DNA of 64,000 bases. Origin: Geomonas sp. RF6 (lineage in GTDB: Bacteria; Desulfobacterota; Desulfuromonadia; Geobacterales; Geobacteraceae). The notes under the pieces are model-generated. The model saw only the letters and a list, made by a program, of their open reading frames with translations. It made no database searches and was not told the DNA's origin. Location: assembly GCF_021044625.1 (NCBI RefSeq), contig NZ_CP087999.1, forward strand, positions 4,919,001 to 4,983,000, in the 5' to 3' direction. The position numbers and the translations under genes are program-made. Positions 18,220 through 25,892 of this stretch are shown in pieces. Every line of letters starts with the position of its first letter. Position 1 is the stretch's first letter.

Positions 18220-19539
18220 CTACCTGTCGCGGCAGACCAGCCCGCCCCCTTTGGTGTGGTGGCAGTCCCCCCCGCCGGGGTAGCTCCAGGTAGCCGTCCC
18301 CTGCTGCGAACTGCCTGAGGTGCTCCCGCCGGAGACAGCACCGCCGGCGTCCGTGGCGCTCCCGTCCCTCCCCTCGGCCGCAGCGGTGCAAAGGACCGCG
18401 ACCGTCGCAGAGTCGCTCCCGCCGCTCCACTGCGCACTCACCCGCACGAGGTTCTGTCCGGGGAGAAGCGTTGCGGTGGCGCTCCAGCGTCCGTCGCTGA
18501 CGGCCCCCTCCCCCGCAGCTCCCACCCCCACCGAGACGGAGACGCGCCCCCCTGCGGGGACGCTGCCGGAGAGAAGGAGGGTGCGGCCGGAAACCGTTGC
18601 CGGGACCGGATCGAGGAGCGCCCCGCCTGTCCCCGCGCTCGGGGCGCCGTCACCGTCAATCCCGAAGATCGTCACCCTTCCCGCGTCCGCCACCAGAAGT
18701 CGACGCCCGCGTCCGTCGAAGGCTGCCTCCCCCGGCTGCATGAGCTCACCGAGCGCGCTCCCGTAGGAGCCGATAGTGCTCAGATAGCGCGGGGTCCCGG
18801 AGAGGTCGTAGACCTTCACCTCGCTGTGGAAGGTATCCACCACGTAGAGGCGGGTGCCGCTCGTGTAGTCGAAGGCAATCCCCTGCGGATAGGTAAAGGA
18901 GAGGGGCCCCGGAGGGGCGGACGGGCTGCCGATACCACGCCTGAACCGGCCGGAGGTGTCAAAGAACTGCACCCGGTGGTTCAGCGTGTCGGCGACGGCG
19001 AGCTCCCCGGAGCTCTGGTTGAAGGCGATCCCGGTGGGAAAATTGAAGGCGCCCCCCTGGCTTCCGGGAACGCCGAAGGCGTAGCGCAGCGCACCTGTCG
19101 GGGCAAAGGAGACGACCTGGTTTCTCTTGCTGTCGGTGACGTAGATATTTCCGGCGGCGTCGCTGGCGATCCCGCTCGGGAGCTGGAAGTCGTAGCCGGA
19201 GAGGGAGCCCACCTCGGTCCCTGCGGCGTTGTACATGCTGACCTGCCGGTCATGGCTCACCAGAAGCCGCCCCCCGTTCCACGCCACCCCCCGCACTACG
19301 CCGGGCACCTCGATCCTGTTCAGAAAGCGGCCGCTCCCGTCGAAGGAGAGGACCCCGCGCTGCTGCACGTCCGCCACGTGGATCCCCCCCGCGTCGTCGA
19401 GGCAGATCCGTCCCGGAGCTGCGACAGGCGCCCCGAGAGCCCCCGCCACCGTCACCTGCGGGGCGTTAGCGCCGTATGCGGAAAGGGACGCGGCGCAGAG
19501 GGTCAGGCTGACCGTAAGGTGCAGTAGATGCTTTTTCAT
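18220..19539 (-). CDS. Exported NHL-repeat beta-propeller protein
   Basis: The ATG at 19539 (439 residues) has AGGGGAG five bases upstream and begins a signal peptide (MKKHLLHLTVSLTLCAASLSAYG). Residues about 30-310 form five or six NHL blades with the typical F..P.GIA.D..GNIYV.D..N..V..F pattern (for example LPSGIASDAAGNIYVTDSKRNQVV). Residues 310-439 are a beta-rich Gly/Ser/Ala region ending in a small cysteine tail (GDCHHTKGGGLVC). NHL propellers generally bind partner proteins or ligands and have no intrinsic catalysis here. The gene starts 11 bases after the 18-haem cytochrome stops, and the ribosome binding site overlaps that stop region, indicating co-transcription. I infer a periplasmic or outer-surface partner of the cytochromes. 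CHH in the tail is not a CXXCH haem site. Confidence 0.85.
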   Translation of the reverse strand: MKKHLLHLTVSLTLCAASLSAYGANAPQVTVAGALGAPVAAPGRICLDDAGGIHVADVQQRGVLSFDGSGRFLNRIEVPGVVRGVAWNGGRLLVSHDRQVSMYNAAGTEVGSLSGYDFQLPSGIASDAAGNIYVTDSKRNQVVSFAPTGALRYAFGVPGSQGGAFNFPTGIAFNQSSGELAVADTLNHRVQFFDTSGRFRRGIGSPSAPPGPLSFTYPQGIAFDYTSGTRLYVVDTFHSEVKVYDLSGTPRYLSTIGSYGSALGELMQPGEAAFDGRGRRLLVADAGRVTIFGIDGDGAPSAGTGGALLDPVPATVSGRTLLLSGSVPAGGRVSVSVGVGAAGEGAVSDGRWSATATLLPGQNLVRVSAQWSGGSDSATVAVLCTAAAEGRDGSATDAGGAVSGGSTSGSSQQGTATWSYPGGGDCHHTKGGGLVCRDR

Positions 19540-19550
19540 GCGGCTCCCCT

Positions 19551-22500
19551 CTAGTTGTAGTAGTCCCTGTGGCAAAGGACGCAGCTTCCGCTCATGGCGC
19601 CGGGTGCAACCCCGAGATAGCGCCCGCCGCCGTCGTAGACTGCCTGGCTGATGCGCCCCGCCCCCAGGAGCTCGCTCATGGCGGCGTACACGGAGTCGTC
19701 GAAGCTCTGGTCGTCGAGCCAGTCGAGGGAGTACTGGATCAGTCTCTTCGAATAGGTCGGGTTGTGCACATAGGAGCCGGCGTCGCTGTCGCGCAGGAGC
19801 AGATAGTTGTAGTAGGCACCAAAGTTGTTGGCCCGCTCCTCCGCGCTGCCACCCCAGTTGCGCGGCACACCCTTATCCGGGTCGTACCCCTTGAGGACGA
19901 GCTCTGCCTTTAGCACCTCCAGTGCGCTGGCGAAATCCCCCTGCACCGAGCGGATCGTCTCCGGATCCATGTTGTGCCCACCTCCGAGGTAGGAGGGGTG
20001 GCACCTGTCGCAAACGGATTTCGCAGGGACTGAGGCGACCGCCCCGGAAGAGTCGCGGGTCAACGCCCTGAAACCGTGAGCTTCCCCTGCCGGCATGTGG
20101 CAGGTGACGCACGGCCCGGCGCTCCCCGTTACCCCCTTCGACTCGGGAAGCCCGATCCCGGCGTGCCAGGTATTTTGCTTGTTGTAATCGATCTCGGTCC
20201 CGGCGGGGGTCCCCTGGTACTCGTAGCCGATGGTGTTGTCGAGGATCCCCCCCCCGACGAGGAAGTGGTTTATGAGGCGGCCTGCGGAGCTGAACCCGGT
20301 GAAGGCGAAGGCCCTTTTCACCAGCTCGCCACTCGTCGTGCCGCTGTGGCACGGGACGCAGATGTTGGAGATCCCGAGATCGGAGCTTTTTACCGGCGCG
20401 CTGACGCTCGATGCTGCGGCGATCTTCACGCTGTGCGCCCTGGATGAGCTGAAGGGGAGGAGCACCCTGCGGGAGTAGTCGGGGTTGTGGCAGGCATTGC
20501 AGCGCAGCACCTCGCGGGTGGGATCGGCGGGGTCGGCATAGGAGCTGAGCCCACCATTCTTTACGAAGTTGAGATAGCCGGTCGTGCTGTGGCAGCGCAC
20601 GCACGCCTCTCCCCGCTCCGATCCGCGGGCGGCGAAGTTGTCCCCCTTCCAGGGGACATCCTGCACGTCGCCGTGGCCGGAGCCGGCCCAGTCGAGGCGC
20701 GCCTCGCGGTTGGCGCCGCTTCCCGGGACATGGCACGAGGCGCAGCCGTTTCGCGCCCCCTTTGCCAGGGAGCCCGCATAAGAGCCGGTATAGCTGGCAA
20801 AGTGCGGCGCCTTCTCCACCCCGCGCGCCCCGGTAAAGCTCGTTGCGGTGCCGGCATGGCAGGAGAGGCAGCTGGAGGTGGCGAGATAGGCAGCCGCCTG
20901 CTTCATCGTGTCGGCGGTGATGGCGCCGGAGTTCCTGAGAGCGGGAAGGGCCGCTGAGGCGACGGAATCGTCGAGAGCCCCGTTGTCGAGGATGTCGATG
21001 GAGTCGACCACGAGCTTCTTCGCGTAGCTCGGGTTGTGGGCAAAAGCCCCCGGCTCCTTCACCAGAAGAGCATAGTTGAATGCGGCCCCCATGCGGTCCG
21101 CCCCCGCCTGCCCCGCCCCCCAGTTTGTGACGCTGAAGTGGGGCCATGTTTCGAGGTACCCTATGCCGCGGGCAGCGAGCTCCGCCTTCAGGACCGTGAG
21201 GAGATTCTGGAAACTTGCACGGGAAGCGGCGATGGAGGCATCGGTGAGCCCGACATGGCACTCGCTGCAGACAGGGAGCGCACCGGTCGCAAAGCTGTGC
21301 CCGTAGCTCGAGCTTTTGTGGCAGGCGATGCACGGGCCGGAGCGGCCGGTCTCGCGATAGTTACCTGTCCCCACCACGCGGTGGGTGTGGCTGGAGTACG
21401 ATGCGTACAGGGCGCCGGAGAAGTGGTAGCCGACGGAGCCGCAGAGCACCCCGCCGGCCGCCGAGTAGTGCGGGTCCACAAAGGGGAGATTGCCGAAATC
21501 GTTCCCTTCCGATAGAAGTGCCTTGATCCGTCCGCCGCTCGTCGTACCGCTGTGACAGCTGATGCACAGGTTGGAAGGGCCGAAGTCCGGATTTGCCGCG
21601 GCGTCAGTGCCGTACGGCGCCGTCGGTGCGACCGAGCGCAGCATCCCTGTGTCGATGTCGCTGTGGCAGCCGTTGCAGGCGAGGACCTCTTTCGTCTTGT
21701 CCGAGGCGACTCCCCAGGCGCTGGTCACCTTTCCACTGGAATAGGCGAGGAAGCCGGTCCTCGTGTGGCAGCGCACGCAGCCGTCCAGTGTCTTGAAGTC
21801 GAGGAGTGACCAGGCGGCGTCAGAGACCGCCCCGTGACCGGACGCCGCCCAGTCGTGGCGGATCACGTCGAGTGCGGTGCCGTCGTTGGTGGGGCTGTGG
21901 CAGTCGCTGCAGTGGGCGCGCGAGGAGCCGTAGCTTGCCGGGTATCCGGCGGAGGTGACTGTGTTGAAGTGCGGCGGCATGAGCCCGCTGAAGCGGCTCG
22001 GGAAGACCGAGTGGGGGTCGTGGCAGGTGGTGCAGGTGTTGGTGCCGACCTTTGACTGGTGCCCGAAGACGTTCGTGGCAAAGGAGGTATGGCACCCCTT
22101 GCAGGCGTCGATGGGGGCCCGGACATGAGGGTGCGGGTCCGTTCCTGTGTAGTTGTGGCAGTCGGAGCAGGTGACCGCGATGGCGCCGTTTGCGTGCTCG
22201 GAGGCGAGATAGCTGTTGGTGATCTGTGCGTTGCGCGGGCCGTGGCAGGCCGTGCACAGCTGGGAATTGAAGTTTCCGGGGTTGATGACGGTGATGGGGG
22301 TGCTGACGACGGAGGCGGAGACACCGTGGCTGGTGGTGGCGGTCACCCGCACCGTGTACTCCCCAGGGGCACTCGCTTGAAAGGTGGCCCGGCTGCCGTC
22401 TCCCACCGGCGTCAGCGTCACCTTCCGTGCATCGCCGGAGGCGACGGAATAGCTGTAGGAAATGGGGGCGTCGTTGCTCGAGCTTTTCGAGGAGTTGAGC

Positions 22501-23159
22501 TCGATCGCTTGGTTCACCGCGCAGCGCACGAGGCTCGCCGCAATACGGGGAGTGACCTGCCTCAAAAGCTCGTAGGTGGCGCTGAAGCGACTGTTGCCGG
22601 TGACGGTAAAGCGGTGTTTCTGCACCGTGTAGCTTGAGCCGGTATAGACGCGAGTGCCGTCGGAGTAGATGCCGGTGACGAGATAGTCGCTGTTCGGGGT
22701 TGCCGCTATCTCCACCTCTGCGCCATAGCTCAGGCCGCTGAGCCCGGTGCGACTCACGGTGCTTGGCACCGGCGCAACCCGCTGCGCTGTGAGGACCCCC
22801 CCCTTGGCGGAGGTGAGGTTAACGAAGTAGACGGTGGGGGTGAAATAGGCGGTGAAAAGGTGGTTGGTGGTGCCGCGCGCGATGGTGTAGGACAAGTCGC
22901 CGCTGCCGGTCTTGGTTACCTTCACCCCATCCAGCACGACCATGGAGACGTAGAACCCCACCCTTGGCTTCACGGTGATGGTGACGGATTCGGTGGTGGA
23001 AGGTACGGTGATGTACCCGGTACCGGAGGTGATCGTCTTGTTCGTGTCGCTGACAAGGGTCCCGGCGCCGCTCCCTATCTTCGCGGTGACAGTCCAGGCG
23101 TGAGCCAGGGCCGGCAGACATAGCAGCAAAAGTACCGTCTGAAACAATTTCCCCAGCAT
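19551..23159 (-). CDS. 18-haem c-type cytochrome with N-terminal Ig-like domains and internal duplication
   Basis: A protein of 1202 residues. The signal peptide (1-21, ending AHA) is followed by a haem-free beta-rich region (22-300). This contains two repeats resembling bacterial repeat domains (about 25-110 and 115-200) and a PKD/Ig-like segment (about 205-295). Residues 303-1195 hold 18 CXXCH sites: CTACH, CSDCH, CKGCH, CTTCH, CSDCH, CVRCH, CNGCH, CISCH, CIACH, CSECH, then CLSCH, CASCH, CVRCH, CNACH, CVPCH, CVTCH, CDRCH, CVLCH. The haem region is duplicated: W.A/GSGHG..D..W...CVRCH.TGYL and TREVL.CN.CH recur in both halves, and each half ends in a helical haem-free stretch. The ATG at 23159 follows a GAGGGGGGTG site. 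It is the first gene of the run, about 80 bases after the predicted sigma-54 start point. I infer a periplasmic or outer-membrane electron carrier. Confidence 0.93.
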   Translation of the reverse strand: MLGKLFQTVLLLLCLPALAHAWTVTAKIGSGAGTLVSDTNKTITSGTGYITVPSTTESVTITVKPRVGFYVSMVVLDGVKVTKTGSGDLSYTIARGTTNHLFTAYFTPTVYFVNLTSAKGGVLTAQRVAPVPSTVSRTGLSGLSYGAEVEIAATPNSDYLVTGIYSDGTRVYTGSSYTVQKHRFTVTGNSRFSATYELLRQVTPRIAASLVRCAVNQAIELNSSKSSSNDAPISYSYSVASGDARKVTLTPVGDGSRATFQASAPGEYTVRVTATTSHGVSASVVSTPITVINPGNFNSQLCTACHGPRNAQITNSYLASEHANGAIAVTCSDCHNYTGTDPHPHVRAPIDACKGCHTSFATNVFGHQSKVGTNTCTTCHDPHSVFPSRFSGLMPPHFNTVTSAGYPASYGSSRAHCSDCHSPTNDGTALDVIRHDWAASGHGAVSDAAWSLLDFKTLDGCVRCHTRTGFLAYSSGKVTSAWGVASDKTKEVLACNGCHSDIDTGMLRSVAPTAPYGTDAAANPDFGPSNLCISCHSGTTSGGRIKALLSEGNDFGNLPFVDPHYSAAGGVLCGSVGYHFSGALYASYSSHTHRVVGTGNYRETGRSGPCIACHKSSSYGHSFATGALPVCSECHVGLTDASIAASRASFQNLLTVLKAELAARGIGYLETWPHFSVTNWGAGQAGADRMGAAFNYALLVKEPGAFAHNPSYAKKLVVDSIDILDNGALDDSVASAALPALRNSGAITADTMKQAAAYLATSSCLSCHAGTATSFTGARGVEKAPHFASYTGSYAGSLAKGARNGCASCHVPGSGANREARLDWAGSGHGDVQDVPWKGDNFAARGSERGEACVRCHSTTGYLNFVKNGGLSSYADPADPTREVLRCNACHNPDYSRRVLLPFSSSRAHSVKIAAASSVSAPVKSSDLGISNICVPCHSGTTSGELVKRAFAFTGFSSAGRLINHFLVGGGILDNTIGYEYQGTPAGTEIDYNKQNTWHAGIGLPESKGVTGSAGPCVTCHMPAGEAHGFRALTRDSSGAVASVPAKSVCDRCHPSYLGGGHNMDPETIRSVQGDFASALEVLKAELVLKGYDPDKGVPRNWGGSAEERANNFGAYYNYLLLRDSDAGSYVHNPTYSKRLIQYSLDWLDDQSFDDSVYAAMSELLGAGRISQAVYDGGGRYLGVAPGAMSGSCVLCHRDYYN

Positions 23160-23220
23160 GCACCCCCCTCACCTATCGAAACGCCGCTCCGTGAGTACAC
23201 CAAAAGGTGAAGGCTCATTA

Positions 23221-23247
23221 AACGGCAGAATAAAATTAAATGCCGTT
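23221..23247. promoter_or_regulatory. Inverted repeat around the predicted cytochrome-operon start site
   Basis: AACGGCA and TGCCGTT form a perfect 7-base dyad with a 13-base AT-rich spacer. The predicted +1 of the sigma-54 promoter (about 23241) falls inside it, so it could be an operator or an element of the 5' leader. A smaller dyad (CACC AAAA GGTG) lies 20 bases nearer the gene. Confidence 0.35.
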
Positions 23248-23251
23248 AAAA

Positions 23252-23267
23252 TGCAAAATCCACGCCA
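23252..23267 (-). promoter_or_regulatory. Sigma-54 (RpoN) type -24/-12 promoter of the cytochrome run
   Basis: The minus strand reads TGGCGTGGATTTTGCA, fitting the consensus TGGCACG-N4-TTGCW with GG and GC at the required spacing and only two mismatches in the -24 box. The predicted start is near 23241, about 80 bases before the ATG at 23159. Activation would need an enhancer-binding protein; none is encoded nearby. Confidence 0.6.
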
Positions 23268-23617
23268 CATGATAAAGCCTTCTCAATTAATGAGAGGCAA
23301 CAACTTGAGAAGCTTAATGCTGGTGGGGATTTCCCCCTTCGCTGGCGGTGAATTATTAATGCCGATGCGCTAAATCCGGAGGAAGGTAGAGACTGTATAC
23401 AGAAAAGAGGTGCTTTTGGCAGTGAAATAACGGTAGAGGTGTGGTTATTAGACCACAGTCTGCTGTTCTAGATTTGAGCAGAAGGAGTACGGCGCCTTAA
23501 TGAGCGGGCCACCGGTCGCCGCCGGATTCGGAGAAGAAATGGTCATGTAGGGTGTTCAGTTGATTGTTTGACCATGAAGGTGCGATAATGGGGGTATCTC
23601 AAAGGAGGTGGACAACT

Positions 23618-23836
23618 ATGAGTATGAAGTGCGACTTCCAGGACGGCTGGAAAGTAGACTACTCCGGCGACCTCCGCATCAAGCATGGAGACGACGTGAA
23701 CGTCTACATCACAAGCGGGAACATTCCGTCGGAATTCAAAAACGATCTCGACAGCTGCGACAGCTGCGACTCGTTGAAAAAGCTGGCTCAGGACATCACC
23801 AACAAAGTCGGCCCACACGCCTGCCTGCACGAATAG
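23618..23836 (+). CDS. Small conserved-looking hypothetical protein (72 aa)
   Basis: The ATG at 23618 follows a perfect AAAGGAGGT ribosome binding site, so I prefer it to the ATG upstream in the same frame. The 72-residue product is acidic, has no signal peptide or membrane segment, and contains a central DSCDSCDSL stretch, giving a CxxC pair, with further single cysteines at both ends. It reads as a compact alpha/beta protein (VNVYITSGNIPSEF, then a helical KKLAQDITNKV). I do not recognise a family. A hairpin terminator follows 33 bases after the stop, so it is a single-gene unit. Confidence 0.7.
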   Translation: MSMKCDFQDGWKVDYSGDLRIKHGDDVNVYITSGNIPSEFKNDLDSCDSCDSLKKLAQDITNKVGPHACLHE

Positions 23837-23869
23837 CAGGCCCGAGTGAAGGACATAAAGATTTACCAG

Positions 23870-23900
23870 AAGACCCCGCCCCCGGACGGGGTCTTCGCGT
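23870..23900 (+). terminator. Rho-independent terminator after the 72-residue protein gene
   Basis: AAGACCCCG pairs with CGGGGTCTT across an 8-base loop, followed by CGCGTTTT. Confidence 0.75.
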
Positions 23901-23916
23901 TTTGGCGGAGATGGAA

Positions 23917-23965
23917 GGTCCGACTGGTCCGACTGGTCCGACTGGTCCGACTGGTCCGACTGGTC
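23917..23965. repeat. 9-bp tandem repeat (GACTGGTCC)n
   Basis: Four perfect copies of GACTGGTCC followed by an eight-base partial copy, preceded by a GGTCC half unit, lie between two terminators. The array is non-coding. Its length may vary between strains. Confidence 0.85.
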
Positions 23966-23976
23966 AACTCCGAAAA

Positions 23977-24015
23977 CGAAAAAAGGGCTCAGCCGAATGA
24001 TGGCCAAGCCCTTTC
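23977..24015 (-). terminator. Terminator of the tRNA cluster
   Basis: On the minus strand GAAAGGGCT pairs with AGCCCTTTTTTC, ending in a T-run just downstream of tRNA-Leu. Confidence 0.75.
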
Positions 24016-24025
24016 AAAAATACGT

Positions 24026-24109
24026 TGGTGCGAGAGAGGGGACTTGAACCCCTACGAGTTACCCCGCCAGATCCTAAGTCTGGTGCGTCTGCCATTCCGC
24101 CACTCTCGC
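24026..24109 (-). tRNA. tRNA-Leu (anticodon TAG)
   Basis: The acceptor arms GCGAGAG/CTCTCGC, the T-arm GGTTCAAGTCC-type loop, a long variable arm and an encoded CCA are visible. The anticodon stem CCAGA/TCTGG encloses the loop CTTAGGA, giving anticodon TAG for CUA codons. Length 84 bases with CCA. Confidence 0.93.
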
Positions 24110-24137
24110 GCGAGTGCCCTGCTTTGGTAACAATAAA

Positions 24138-24160
24138 CCCCGCTTTTGGCGGGGTCTTGT
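24138..24160. terminator. Hairpin between tRNA-His and tRNA-Leu
   Basis: CCCCGC pairs with GCGGGG around TTTT, with T-rich sequence to the right. On the tRNA strand the tail is weaker, so it may be a partial terminator or a processing hairpin. Confidence 0.45.
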
Positions 24161-24166
24161 TTTAGT

Positions 24167-24243
24167 TGGGGTGGCTGGAGGGGTTCGAACCCTCGCATGA
24201 ACGAGTCACAGTCGTTTGTGTTTACCACTTCACCACAGCCACC
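24167..24243 (-). tRNA. tRNA-His (anticodon GTG)
   Basis: The acceptor GTGGCTG/CAGCCAC is preceded by the extra G-1 opposite C73, the hallmark of tRNA-His. The anticodon loop is CTGTGAC, giving GTG. CCA is encoded. Confidence 0.93.
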
Positions 24244-24250
24244 ATATTTT

Positions 24251-24327
24251 TGGCACGCCTGAGAGGGTTCGAACCTCTGACCTACGGCTTAGAAGGCCGT
24301 TGCTCTATCCAGCTGAGCTACAGGCGC
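24251..24327 (-). tRNA. tRNA-Arg (anticodon TCT)
   Basis: The acceptor GCGCCTG pairs with CAGGCGT (one G-T wobble). The anticodon loop is CTTCTAA, giving TCT for AGA codons. CCA is encoded. Confidence 0.93.
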
Positions 24328-24353
24328 ATACTCACAGGCGCTTCTTCGAATCA

Positions 24354-24432
<79 letters not shown>

Positions 24433-24445
24433 ATTCGAGATCACC

Positions 24446-24474
24446 CTTATAGCACAGCCCCCTACCCCATGCAA
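24446..24474 (-). promoter_or_regulatory. Sigma-70 promoter of the tRNA cluster
   Basis: On the minus strand TTGCAT (-35) and TATAAG (-10) are separated by exactly 17 bases, just upstream of tRNA-Pro. Confidence 0.65.
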
Positions 24475-24541
24475 GATCTTTTTTGAACAATGTCGGATTT
24501 CTTTACACAGGTGCAAAAAGGTCCCACGGTGAGGTGGCTAT

Positions 24542-25135
24542 TCACCCTTCCCCCTTCAGGTGCGACTTCAGAAGTGCCAGAGCGTTCCCCCTGTGGCTGA
24601 TGGCGTTCTTCTCCTCGAGGGAGAGCTCGGACAGAGTCTTCCCGAAACGCGGCACCAGGAAAAGGGGATCATACCCGAAACCTCCGTCCCCCCTCCCCTC
24701 TTCAAGGATCACTCCGGGGACCGAGCCGTCAAAGGTGTGGCAGGAGCCGTCCGGCAGGCAGAGCGCGATCACGCAGTGAAACGCCGCCGTCCTCTTCTCC
24801 TGCGGCACTCCCGCGAGATTTCTCAGGAGCTTTTCGTTGTTCAACTGGTCCGTCGCTCCCTCCCCTGCATAGCGGGCGGAGATGACTCCGGGGGCGCCGC
24901 CGAGCGCATCGACGCAGAGCCCGGAATCGTCTGCGATCACCGGTCTCCCGGTCGCCGCAGCCGCGGAGCGCGCCTTTTTCAGCGCATTTTCCTCGAAGGT
25001 CGCGCCGTCCTCATCCACATCGGGAATCCCCCCCACATCGGCGGGGGAGAGGATCGTCTCCACGCACCCTTTCAGGATCTCGGCCACTTCCAGAAGCTTT
25101 CCCTTGTTTCCTGTCGCCACCAGAAGCTCTTTCAT
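24542..25135 (-). CDS. rdgB: XTP/dITP diphosphatase (RdgB/HAM1 family)
   Basis: A protein of 197 residues, the usual length. It hydrolyses XTP, ITP and dITP to monophosphates and pyrophosphate, keeping deaminated purines out of DNA and RNA. Family motifs are complete: substrate loop TGNKGK (8-13), metal and catalytic region [11 protein letters not shown] (68-77, with D69 and D70), FGYDPLF (153-159) and SHRG (180-183). The ATG overlaps the TGA of rph by four bases (ATGA), so rph and rdgB are translationally coupled, a gene pair common in proteobacteria. It is cytosolic, with no signal peptide. Confidence 0.96.
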   Translation of the reverse strand: MKELLVATGNKGKLLEVAEILKGCVETILSPADVGGIPDVDEDGATFEENALKKARSAAAATGRPVIADDSGLCVDALGGAPGVISARYAGEGATDQLNNEKLLRNLAGVPQEKRTAAFHCVIALCLPDGSCHTFDGSVPGVILEEGRGDGGFGYDPLFLVPRFGKTLSELSLEEKNAISHRGNALALLKSHLKGEG

Positions 25136-25851
25136 TGACCGATCGCCTCCTGCTGGATCTTGAAAAGCTTCTCGATCCCGGCGATGGCGGACCCTCTCAT
25201 GGCGTCCATCTGGGCCATGTCGAACGGCTCCGCCTCAGCGGTCCCCTGCACCTCTACAAAACGCAGCGAGGAGGTCATGACAAAGTTCATGTCGACCTCC
25301 GCGCCGGAATCCTCGCCATAGTCGAGGTCCAGCATGACCTCTCCCCCGACGATGCCGACGCTGACCGCGGCAACCGCCTCCTTCAGCGGGTTGCGGGAGA
25401 GCTCCCCCGACTTCAGAAGGACCTGGAGCGCGTCGTGGAGCGCCACATAGGCGCCTGTGATGGAAGCGGTGCGGGTCCCGCCGTCGGCCTGGATGACGTC
25501 GCAGTCGATGAGAATGGAGCGCTCCCCGAGAAGGGAGAGATCGACCACCGCCCGCAGCGACCTGCCGATGAGGCGCTGGATTTCGTGGGTGCGCCCGGTC
25601 AGTTTCCCCTTCGCCGATTCGCGCTGGTTGCGGGAATGGGTCGCACGCGGCAGCATGCTGTACTCCGCAGTAACCCACCCGCTCCCCTTGCCGCGCAGGA
25701 AGGGAGGGACCTGGTTCTCCACCGTCGCGTTGCAGATGACCTTCGTGTCGCCAAATTCCACCAGCACCGAACCCTCGGCGCGCTGCAGGAAGCCGCGGGT
25801 AATCGTGATCTTTCTCAACTCATCGGGCTTGCGCCCGTCTTTCCTTGTCAT
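25132..25851 (-). CDS. rph: Ribonuclease PH
   Basis: A protein of 239 residues, full length for the phosphorolytic 3'-5' exoribonuclease that trims tRNA 3' ends and degrades RNA, using phosphate and releasing nucleoside diphosphates. It starts with the typical [11 protein letters not shown] and contains [35 protein letters not shown] and the phosphate-binding GGTRTASI segment (about 124-131). The ATG at 25851 has a GGAAGG site. It lies 41 bases after the beta-helix gene and overlaps rdgB by four bases. The enzyme acts as a hexameric ring in the cytosol. Confidence 0.96.
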   Translation of the reverse strand: MTRKDGRKPDELRKITITRGFLQRAEGSVLVEFGDTKVICNATVENQVPPFLRGKGSGWVTAEYSMLPRATHSRNQRESAKGKLTGRTHEIQRLIGRSLRAVVDLSLLGERSILIDCDVIQADGGTRTASITGAYVALHDALQVLLKSGELSRNPLKEAVAAVSVGIVGGEVMLDLDYGEDSGAEVDMNFVMTSSLRFVEVQGTAEAEPFDMAQMDAMRGSAIAGIEKLFKIQQEAIGQ

Positions 25852-25892
25852 GTACCTTCCTTTTCTCTTGGCGCAGTGGGCGCCCGTTTATT

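Larger units (their letters stand above)
23160..23617. other. Divergent intergenic region, no further gene seen
   Basis: This 458-base AT-richer stretch separates the minus-strand cytochrome run from the plus-strand small gene at 23618. It holds the sigma-54 promoter and dyads near 23220-23270. I looked for a GEMM (cyclic dinucleotide) riboswitch core and did not find one. The remainder shows no coding pattern. Confidence 0.5.

Noticed and set aside
23160-23560. GEMM (cyclic dinucleotide) riboswitch upstream of the cytochrome run
   Set aside because: Expected in Geobacter, but the conserved core and tetraloop-receptor sequences could not be found on the minus strand. A covariance-model search would settle it.
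23543-24007. Minus-strand open frame with DQS repeats
   Set aside because: The repeats come from the 9-base tandem array. The frame crosses two terminators and overlaps the small plus-strand gene antisense.
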